Of a stretch of DNA of 64,000 nt, positions 53,850-64,000 are shown in pieces; within the stretch, counting starts at the first letter, position 1; the number at the start of each line of letters is the position of its first letter. The stretch comes from Diplolepis rosae. Lineage: Eukaryota > Arthropoda > Insecta > Hymenoptera > Diplolepididae. A program made the translations under genes and the position numbers. The stretch lies in NCBI GenBank assembly GCA_030998225.1, contig JAPYXD010000684.1:2110501-2174500 (forward strand). The letters are read 5' to 3'. Below the pieces are notes generated by a model. It worked only from the letters and a program-made list of their open reading frames with translations, did no database searches and was not told the origin of the DNA.

Positions 53850-56800
53850 AGGTATCTTAATTTTCATTCTCAGCTTAAGTTGCCTGAGAAAGATGTTTTT
53901 TAAGCACCTGGACTACTAAATATAATTTCCAAAATGACGGGATATCTAAAATATGAACTAGGTATCTTAAATTTCATTTCTCAATATAAGTTCCCTGAGA
54001 AAGATTAAGTTCCCTAAGGAAGATGTTTTTTAAGCACCTGGACAACTAGATATAATTTTCAAAATGAACGGGATCTATCAAATTTGAACTAGGTATCTTA
54101 TATTTAAGTACTCAATTTAAGTTCCCTGACAAAGATTAAGATCCCTAAGAAAGAAGTTTTTTAAGCACCTGGACTACTAAATATAATTTTCAAAATGACG
54201 GGATCTCTCAAATATGAACTAGGTATCTTATATTTCAGTACTCAGCTTAAGTTCCCTGAGAAAGATGTTTTTTAAGCACCTGGACTACTAAATATAATTT
54301 TCAAAATGACGGGATCTTTCAAATATGAACTAGGTATCTTATATTTCAGTTCTCAGCTTAAGTTCCCTGAGAAAGATGTTTTTTAAGCACCTGGACTACT
54401 AAATATAATTTTCAAAATGGCGGGATATCTAAAATATAAACTAGGTATCTTAATTTACAGTTCTCAGCTTAAGTTCCCTGAGAAGGATGTTTTTAAGCAC
54501 CTGGTCAACTAGATATAATTTTCAAAATGACGGGATCTCTAAAATATGAACTAGGTATCATATATTTCAGTTCTTAGCTTAAGTGCCCTGAGAACGATGT
54601 TTTTTAAGCACCTGGACAACTAAATATAATTTTCAAAATGCCGGGATATCTAAAATATGAACTAGGTATCTTAATTTTCAGTTCTCAGATTAAGTTGCCG
54701 GAGAAAGATGTTTTTTAAGCACCTGGACTACTAAATATAATTTTCAAAATGACGGGATCTCTCAAATATGAACTAGGTATCTTATATTTCAGTTCTCAGC
54801 TTAAGTTCCCTGAGAAAGATGTTTTTTAAGCACCTGGACTACTAAATATAATTTTCAAAATGCCGGGATATCTAAAATATAAACTAGATATCTTAATTTT
54901 CAGTTCTCAGCTTAAGTTCCCTGAGAAAGATGTTTTTTAAGCACCTGGACTACTAGATATAATTTTCAAAATGACGGGATCTCTAAAATATGAACTAGGT
55001 ATCATATATTTCAGTTCATAGCTTAAGTGCCCTGAGAACGATGTTTTTTAAGCACCTGGACTACTAAACATAATTTTGAAAATGACGGGATCTCTAAAAT
55101 AAGAACTACGAATCTTAATTTTCAGTTCTCAGCTTAAGATGCCGGAGAAAGATGTTTTTTAAGCACCTGGAATACTAGATATAATTTTCAAAATGACGGG
55201 ATCTCTAAAATATGAACTAGGTATCATATATTTCAGTTCTTAGCTTGAGTCCCTGAGAACGATGTTTTTTAAGCACCTGGACTACTAAATATAATTTTGA
55301 AAATGACGGGATCTCTAAAATAAGAACTACGAATCTTAATTTTCAGTTCTCAGCTTAAGATGCCGGAGAAAGATGTTGTTTAAGCACCTGGAATACTAGA
55401 TATAATTTTCGAAATGACGGGATCTCTAAAATATGAACTAGGTATCTTAATTTTCATTCCTCAGCTTAAGTTCCCGGAGAAAGATGTTTTTTAAGCACCT
55501 GGACTACTAGATATAATTTTCAAAATGAAGGGATCTCTAAAATATGAACCAGGTATCTTATATTTCAGTTCTCAGCTTAAGTGCCCTGAGAATGATGTTT
55601 TTTAAGCACCTGGACTACTAAATATAATTTTCAAAATGACGGGATCTCTAAAATATGAACTAGGTATCTTAAGATTCATTTCTCAGCTTAAGTTCCCTAA
55701 GGAAGATGTTTTTTAAGCACCTGGACAACTAGATATAATTTTCAAAATGACGGGATATCTAAAATATGAACTAGGTATCTTAATTTTCAGTTCTCGGCTT
55801 AAGTTCCATGAGAAAGATGTTTTTTAAGCACCTGGAATACTAGATATAATTTCCAAAATGACGGGATCTCTAAAATATGAAATAGCTATCTTAAGTTTCG
55901 TTTCTCAGCTTAAGTTCCCAAAGGCAGATGTTTTTTAAGCACCTGGACAAGTAAATATAATTTTCAAAATGACGGGATCTCTAAAATATGAACTAGGTAT
56001 CTTAATCTTCAGTTCTCATCTTAAGTTCCCTGAGAAAGATGTTTTTTAAGCACCTGGACTACTAGATATAATTTTCAAAATGACGGGATCTCTAAAATAT
56101 GAACTAGGTATCTTATATTTCAGTTCTCAGCTTAAGTGAGCTGAGGAAGATGTTTTTTAGGCACTTGGACTACTACATATAATTTTCAAAGTGACGGGAT
56201 CTTTAAAATATGTACTAGGTATCTTAATTTTCAGTTCTCAGCTTAAGTTTCCGAAGAAAGATGTTTTTTAAGCACTTGGACTACTAGATATAATTTCCAA
56301 AATGACGGGATCTCTAAAATATGAACAAAGGTATCTTGGTTTTCAGTTCTCAGCTTTAGTTCCCGGAGAAAGATGTTTTTTAAGCAGCTGGACTACTAAA
56401 TATAATTTTGAAAATGACGGGATCTGTAAAATAAGAACTAGGTATCTTAATTTTCAGTTCTCGGCTTAAGTTCCCTGAGAAAGATGTTTTTTAAGCAGCT
56501 GGACTACTAAATATAATTTTGAAAAGGACGGGATCTCTAAAATATGAACTAGGTATCTTAATTTTCAGTTCTCGGCTTAAGTTCCCTGAGAAAGATGTTT
56601 TTTAAGCACCTGGACTACTAAATATAATTTTCAAAATAACGAGATCCCTAAAATATGAACTAGGTATCTTGATTTTCAGTTCTCAGCTTAAGTTTCCGAA
56701 GAAAGATGTTTTTTAAGCACTTGGACTACTAGATATAATTTCCAAAATGACGGGATCTCTAAAATATGAACAAAGGTATCTTGGTTTTCAGTTCTCAGCT

Positions 56801-59240
56801 TTAGTTCCCGGAGAAAGATGTTTTTTAAGCAGCTGGACTACTAATATAATTTTGAAAATGACGGGATCTGTAAAATAAGAACTAGGTATCTTAATTTTCA
56901 GTTCTCCGCTTAAGTTCCCTGAGAAAGATGTATTTTAAGCAGCTGGACTACTAAATATAATTTTGAAAAGGACGGGATCTCTAAAATATGAACAAAGGTA
57001 TCTTGGTTTTCAGTTCTTTGCTTAAGTTCCCGGAGAAAGATGTTTTTTAAGCAGCTGGACTACTAAATATAATTTTGAAAATGACGGGATCTGTAAAATA
57101 AGAACTAGGTATCTTAATTTTCAGTTCTCGGCTTAAGTTCCCTGAGAAAGATGTTTTTTAAGCAGCTGGACTACTAAATATAATTTTGAAAATGACGGGA
57201 TCTCTAAAATATGAACTAGGTATCTTAATTTTCAGTTCTCGGCTTAAGTTCCCTGAGAAAGATGTTTTTAAAGCACCTGGACTACTAAATATAATTTTCA
57301 AAATAACGGGATCTCTAAAATATGAACTAGGTATCTTGATTTTCAGTTCTCAGCTTAAGTTTCCGAAGAAAGATGTTTTTTAAGCACTTGGACTACTAGA
57401 TATAATTTCCAAAATGACGGGATCTCTAAAATATGAACAAAGGTATCTTGGTTTTCAGTTCTCAGCTTTAGTTCCCGGAGAAAGATGTTTTTAAGCACCT
57501 GGACAACTAGATATAATTTTCAACATGACGGGATATCTAAAATATGAACTAGGTATCTTAATTTTCAGTTCTCAGCTTAAGTGCCCTGAGAATGTTGTTT
57601 TTTAAGCACCTGGAATACTAAATATAATTTTCAATATGACGGGATCTCTAAAATATGAACTAGGTATCTTAAGATTCATTTCTCAGCATAAGTTCCCTAA
57701 GGAAGATGTTTTTTAAGCACCTGGACAACTAGATATAATTTTCAAAATGACGGGATGTCTAAAATATGAACTAGGTATCTTGATTTTCAGTTCTCAGCTT
57801 TAGTTCCCGGAGAAAGATGTTTTTAAGCACCTGGACTACTAGATATAATTTTCAAAATGACGGCATCTCTAAAATATGTACTGAGTATCTTAAATTTCAT
57901 TTCTCAGCTTAAGTTCCCAAAGGAAGATGTTTTTTAAGCACCTGGACTAGTAAATATAATTTTCAAAAAAACGGGATCTCTAAAATATGAAATAGGTATC
58001 TTAAATTTCATTTCTCAGCTCATGTTCCCTAAGGAAGATGTTTATTAAGCACTTGGGCAACTAGATAAAATTTTCAAAATGACCGGATCTCTAAAATATG
58101 AACTAGGTATCTTGATTTTCATTTCTCAGCTCTTGTTCCCTAAGGAAGATGTTTTTTAAGCACCTGGGCAACTAGATATAATTTTTAAAATGACGGGATC
58201 TCTAAAATATGTACTAGGTATCTTGATTTTCAGTTCTCAGCTTAAGATTCCGAAGAAAGATATTTTTTAAGCATTTGGACTACTAGATATAATTTTCAAT
58301 ATGACGGTATCTCTAAAATATGAAATAGGTATCTTAAGATTCATTTCTCAGCATAAGTTTCCGAAGAAAGATGTTTTTCAAGCACTTGGACTACTAGATA
58401 TAATTTCCAAAATGACGGGATCTCTAAAATATGAACAAAGGTATCTTGGTTTTCAGTTCTCCGGTTTAGTTCCCGGAGAACGATGTTTTTTAAGCACCTG
58501 GACTACTAAATATAATTTTCAAAATGACGGGATATCTAAAATATGAACTAGGTATATTAATTTTCAGTTCTCGGCTTAAGTTCCCTGAGAAAGATGTTTT
58601 TTAAGCACCTGGACTACTAGATATTATTTTCAAAATGACGGCATCTCTAAAATATGTACTGAGTATCTTAAATTTCATTTCTCAGCTTAAGTTCCCAAAG
58701 GAAGATGTTTTTTAAGCACCTGGACTAGTAAATATAATTTTCAAAGAAACGGGATCTCTAAAATATGAAATAGGTATCTTAAATTTCATTTCTCTGATCA
58801 TGTTCCCTAAGGAAGATGTTTTTTAAGCACTTGGGCAACTAGATAAAATTTTCAAAATGACCGGATCTCTAAAATATGAACTAGGTATCTTGATTTTCAG
58901 TTCTCAGCTTTAGTTCCCGGGGAAAGATGTTTTTAAGCACCTGGAAAACTAGATATAATTTTCAAAATGAAGGGATCTCTAAAATATGAACCAGGTATCT
59001 TATATTTCAGTTCTCAGCTTAAGTGCCCTGAGAATGATGTTTTTTAAGCACCTGGACTACTAAATATAATTTTCAATATGACGGGATCTCTAAAATATGA
59101 AATAGGTATCTTAAGATTCATTTCTCAGCATAAGTTCCCTAAGGAAGAATTTTTTAAGCACCTGGACTACTAGATATAATTTTCAAAATGACGGCATCTC
59201 TAAAATTTGAACTGAGTAACTTAAATTTCATTTCTCAGCA
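53850..59240 (-). repeat. Satellite, opposite orientation, ~49 monomers
   Basis: Orientation flips at the palindrome GAGATACTAGGTATCTT (about 53842-53858). From here the units read AAGATGTTTTTTAAGCACCT and AAAATGACGGGATCTCTAAA. Subfamilies are interspersed (for example GAACAAAGGTATCTTGG units). Short ORFs at 57186-57383 and 58301-58546 are repeat artefacts. Confidence 0.9.
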
Positions 59241-59243
59241 GCA

Positions 59244-62200
59244 GGAAGAAAGGAGTGGTGTATGGTTTCAAAAAAGCGTGAAAGTCGGTAAGGTAAGGTA
59301 AGGTAAGCTAGGCTCGTCATTGTAAGAAGTAAACTAAGTGGTCTAAGTGCTTAAAATACATCTTCCTCAGGGAAGTTGAGCTGAGAACGGAAATTTAAGA
59401 TACCTGGTTTATATTTTAGAGATCCTGTCATTTTGGAAATTATATTAAGTAGTCCAAGTGCCTAAAATACATCTTCCTCATGGAACTTAAGCTGAGAACT
59501 GAAATTAAGGATACCTAGTTCATATTTTAGAGATCCCGTCATTTTGAAAAATATATTTAGTAGTCCAGGTGCTTAAAAAACATCTTCCTCAGGACACTTA
59601 AGCGGAGTACTGAAAATTCAGATACCTAGTTTATATTTAAGAGATCCCGTCTTTTTGAGAATTATATTTAGTAGTCCAGGTGCTTAAAAAACATCTTCCT
59701 CAGGGAACTTAAGCTGAGAACTGAAACTAAGGATACCTGGTTTATATTTTGGAGATCCCATTATTTTGAAAATTATATCTAGTAGTCCAAGTGCCTAAAA
59801 TACATCTTCCACAGGGAATTTAAGCTGAGAACTGAAAATTTAGATACCTATTTCATATTTTAGAGATCCCGTCATTTTGAAAATTATATTTAGTAGTCCA
59901 AGTGCCTAAAATACATCTTCCACAGGGAATTTAAGCTGAGAACTGGAAATTTAGATACCTAGTTCATGTTTTAGAGATCCCGTCATTTTGAAAATTATAT
60001 TTAGTAGTCCAGGTGCTTAAAAAACATCTCCCTCAGGGCACGTAAGCTGAGAACTGACATATAAGATACCTAGTTCATATTTTAGAGATCCCGTCATTTT
60101 AAAAATTATATTTAGTAGTCCAGGTGCTTAAAACATCTTCCTCAGGGAACTTAAGCTAAGAACTGAAAATTGAGATACCTAGTTTATATTTTAGAGGTCC
60201 CGTCATTTTGAAAATTATATCTGATAGTACAGGTGCTTAAAAAACATCTTTCTTAGGGAACTTAAGCTGAGAACTGAAATATAAGATACATAGTTCATAT
60301 TTTAGAGATCCCGTCATTTTGAAAAATATATTTAGTAGTGCAGGTGCTTAAAAACAGATACACAGGGAACTTAAGCTGAGAACTGAAATATAAGATACAT
60401 AGTTCATATTTTAGAGATCCCGTCATTTTGAAAAATATATTTAGTAGTGCAGGTGCTTAAAAACATCTTCCTCAGGGAACTTAAGCTGAGAACTGAAATT
60501 TAAGATACCTAGTTCATATTTTAGAGATCCCGTCATATTGAAAATTATATTTAGTAGTGCAGGTGCTTAAAAACATCTTCCTCAGGGAACTTAAGCTGAG
60601 AACTGAAACTTAATAGACCTAGTTCATATTATAGAGATCCCGCCATTTTGAGAATTATATCTGGTAGTCCAGGTGCATGAGATACATCTTCCTCAGGGAA
60701 CTTGACCTGAGAACTGAAAATTGAGATACTAGGTATCTTAATTTTCATTCTCAGCTTAAGTTGCCTGAGAAAGATGTTTTTTAAGCACCTGGACTACTAA
60801 ATATAATTTCCAAAATGACGGGATATCTAAAATATGAACTAGGTATCTTAAATTTCATTTCTCAATATAAGTTCCCTGAGAAAGATTAAGTTCCCTAAGG
60901 AAGATGTTTTTTAAGCACCTGGACAACTAGATATAATTTTCAAAATGAACGGGATCTATCAAATTTGAACTAGGTATCTTATATTTAAGTACTCAATTTA
61001 AGTTCCCTGACAAAGATTAAGATCCCTAAGAAAGAAGTTTTTTAAGCACCTGGACTACTAAATATAATTTTCAAAATGACGGGATCTCTCAAATATGAAC
61101 TAGGTATCTTATATTTCAGTACTCAGCTTAAGTTCCCTGAGAAAGATGTTTTTTAAGCACCTGGACTACTAAATATAATTTTCAAAATGACGGGATCTTT
61201 CAAATATGAACTAGGTATCTTATATTTCAGTTCTCAGCTTAAGTTCCCTGAGAAAGATGTTTTTTAAGCACCTGGACTACTAAATATAATTTTCAAAATG
61301 GCGGGATATCTAAAATATGAACTAGGTATCTTAATTTACAGTTCTCAGCTTAAGTTCCCTGAGAAGGATGTTTTTTAAGCACCTGGACTACTAGATATAA
61401 TTTTCAAAATGACGGGATCTCTAAAATATGAACTAGGTATCATATATTTCAGTTCATAGCTTAAGTGCCCTGAGAACGATGTTTTTTAAGCACCTGGACT
61501 ACTAAATATAATTTTCAAAATGCCGGGATATCTAAAATATGAACTAGGTATCATAATTTTCTTTTCTCAGCTTAAGATGCCGGAGAAAGATGTTTTCTAA
61601 GCACCTGGAATACTAGATATAATTTTCAAAATGACGGGATCTCTAAAATATGAACTAGGTATCATATATTTCAGTTCTCAGCATAAGTTCCCTGAGAAAG
61701 ATGTTTTTTAAGCACCTGGACTACTAAATATAATTTTCAAAATGCCGGGATATCTAAAATATAAACTAGATATCTTAATTTTCAGTTCTCAGCTTAAGTT
61801 CCCTGAGAAAGATGTTTTTAAGCACCTGGACTACTAGATATAATTTTCAAAATGACGGGATCTCTAAAATATGAACTAGGTATCATATATTTCAGTTCAT
61901 AGCTTAAGTGCCCTGAGAACGATGTTTTTTAAGCACCTGGACTACTAAATATAATTTTGAAAATGACGGGATCTCTAAAATAAGAACTACGAATCTTAAT
62001 TTTCAGTTCTCAGCTTAAGATGCCGGAGAAAGATGTTTTTTAAGCACCTGGAATACTAGATATAATTTTCAAAATGACGGGATCTCTAAAATATGAACTA
62101 GGTATCATATATTTCAGTTCTTAGCTTGAGTCCCTGAGAACGATGTTTTTTAAGCACCTGGACTACTAAATATAATTTTGAAAATGACGGGATCTCTAAA

Positions 62201-64000
62201 ATAAGAACTACGAATCTTAATTTTCAGTTCTCAGCTTAAGATGCCGGAGAAAGATGTTGTTTAAGCACCTGGAATACTAGATATAATTTTCGAAATGACG
62301 GGATCTCTAAAATATGAACTAGGTATCTTAATTTTCATTCCTCAGCTTAAGTTCCCGGAGAAAGATGTTTTTTAAGCACCTGGACTACTAGATATAATTT
62401 TCAAAATGAAGGGATCTCTAAAATATGAACCAGGTATCTTATATTTCAGTTCTCAGCTTAAGTGCCCTGAGAAAGATGTTGTTTAAGCACCTGGAATACT
62501 AGATATAATTTTCGAAATGACGGGATCTCTAAAATATGAACTAGGTATCTTAATATTCAGTTCTCAGCTTAAGTTCCCTAAGGAAGATGTTTTTTAAGCA
62601 CCTGGACAAATAGATATAATTTTCAAAATGACGGGATATCTAAAATATGAACTAGGTATCTTAATTTTCAGTTCTCGGCTTAAGTTCCATGAGAAAGATG
62701 TTTTTTAAGCACCTGGAATACTAGATATAATTTCCAAAATGACGGGATCTCTAAAATATGAAATAGCTATCTTAAGTTTCGTTTCTCAGCTTAAGTTCCC
62801 TAAGGCAGATGTTTTTTAAGCACCTGGACAAGTAAATATAATTTCCAAAATGACGGGATCTCTAAAATATGAACTAGGTATCTTAATCTTCAGTTCTCAT
62901 CTTAAGTTCCCTGAGAAAGATGTTTTTTAAGCACCTGGACTACTAGATATAATTTTCAAAATGACGGGATCTCTAAAATATGAACTAGGTATCTTATATT
63001 TCAGTTCTCAGCTTAAGTGAGCTGAGGAAGATGTTTTTTAAGCACCTGGGCAACTAGATATGATTTTTAAAATGACGGGATCTCTAAAATATGTACTAGG
63101 TATCTTGATTTTCAGTTCTCAGCTTAAGTTTCCGAAGAAAGATGTTTTTTAAGCACTTGGACTACTAGATATAATTTCCAAAATGACGGGATCTCTAAAA
63201 TATGAACAAAGGTATCTTGGTTTTCAGTTCTCAGCTTTAGTTCCCGGAGAAAGATGTTTTTTAAGCAGCTGGACTACTAAATATAATTTTGAAAATGACG
63301 GGATCTGTAAAATAAGAACTAGGTATCTTAATTTTCAGTTCTCGGCTTAAGTTCCCTGAGAAAGATGTTTTTTAAGCAGCTGGACTACTAAATATAATTT
63401 TGAAAAGGACGGGATCTCTAAAATATGAACTAGGTATCTTAATTTTCAGTTCTCGGCTTAAGTTCCCTGAGAAAGATGTTTTTTAAGCACCTGGACTACT
63501 AAATATAATTTTCAAAATAACGAGATCTCTAAAATATGAACTAGGTATCTTGATTTTCAGTTCTCAGCTTAAGTTTCCGAAGAAAGATGTTTTTTAAGCA
63601 CTTGGACTACTAGATATAATTTCCAAAATGACGGGATCTCTAAAATATGAACAAAGGTATCTTGGTTTTCAGTTCTCAGCTTTAGTTCCCGGAGAAAGAT
63701 GTTTTTTAAGCAGCTGGACTACTAAATATAATTTTGAAAATGAAGGGATCTGTAAAATAAGAACTAGGTATCTTAATTTTCAGTTCTCGGCTTAAGTTCC
63801 CTGAGAAAGATGTTTTTTAAGCAGCTGGACTACTAAATATAATTTCGAAAATGACGGGATCTCTAAAATATGAACAAAGGTATCTTGGTTTTCAGTTCTT
63901 TGCTTAAGTTCCCTGAGAAAGATGTTTTTTAAGCACCTGGACTACTAAATATAATTTTATAAATAACGAGATCACTAAAATAATAACTACGAATCTTAAT
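59244..64000. repeat. Satellite higher-order block 2 (partial, runs off the window)
   Basis: Repeats block 1 from the leader: first orientation 59320-60728, flip at about 60729, opposite orientation to the window end. Individual monomers have been exchanged or lost relative to block 1 (for example near 61330-61700), consistent with conversion or unequal exchange. Confidence 0.9.

Larger units (their letters stand above)
52362..59240. repeat. Satellite higher-order block 1 (~6.88 kb)
   Basis: Starts with a unique leader (GGAAGAAAAGAGTGGTGTAC and the pentamer run GGTAAGGTAAGGTAAGGTAA near 52409) and continues as ~111-bp monomers to 59240. The same leader restarts at 59244, offset by 6879 bp. 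Many specific variants recur at this offset, so the whole block was duplicated as a unit. Confidence 0.9.

Noticed and set aside
52441..64000. CRISPR-like array of regular repeats
   Set aside because: Monomers are ~111 bp, contiguous and diverged, without unique spacers, in a eukaryotic context; it is satellite DNA.

Overview
The window looks like part of an arthropod nuclear genome, most probably an insect. It is AT-rich, has short (77-88 nt) GT-AG introns, and is packed with nested transposable elements: a Ty3/Gypsy retrotransposon, an R1/Jockey-like non-LTR element, foldback elements, MITEs and a satellite. There are no bacterial-type operons. The species cannot be named from the sequence. 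Host-type coding sequence is sparse: a THAP zinc-finger exon and a few exon-like fragments near 45.8-51 kb, plus an unidentified spliced gene inside a retrotransposon at 40.9-41.5 kb.

1-31.8 kb is a layered nest of repeats. A ~3 kb repeat, called U here, occurs three times: direct at 1-5,213, inverted and diverged at 24,754-27,760, and direct at 28,031-31,797. Comparing U copies exposes inserted elements and their target duplications (130-2303, 2620-2890, 3242-3374, 28138-28416, 30421-31071). Two foldback elements, called B here, follow. B1 lies at about 5.2-7.04 kb and B2 at about 7.8-24.45 kb; their long inverted arms carry ~91-bp tandem repeats. B2 has been split twice. One insertion is a nearly intact minus-strand Gypsy element (7926-18479; 1171-bp LTRs with one mismatch; TSD ATAA). 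The other is a decayed minus-strand R1-like LINE (about 18.8-23.09 kb).

The Gypsy element has gag with four CCHC knuckles and a very long pol (protease, RT, RNase H, an unusual linker, macrodomain, integrase with GPY/F). Pol overlaps gag in the -1 frame, and a classic U UUA AAC slippery heptamer sits in the overlap. The macrodomain between RNase H and integrase resembles TARG1/OARD1-type ADP-ribosyl hydrolases. It keeps the Lys/Asp catalytic pair at the same 41-residue spacing.

31.9-45.0 kb is a second LTR element on the plus strand (LTRs 31947-34621 and 42129-45009; TSD GGGGA). Its 7.5-kb interior holds no retroviral ORFs. It does contain four copies of a predicted three-way-junction RNA motif with compensatory changes, and near its 3' end an antisense gene with at least four phase-consistent coding exons. 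This resembles a LARD-type non-autonomous LTR element that carries a passenger gene.

45.0-52.3 kb is AT-rich sequence with the THAP exon, other exon-like fragments, a GC-rich island and a small foldback element. From 52.4 kb to the window end lies a ~111-bp satellite in a higher-order block of about 6.88 kb. Each block has ~13 monomers in one orientation and then ~49 inverted, and the block is repeated at least once more.
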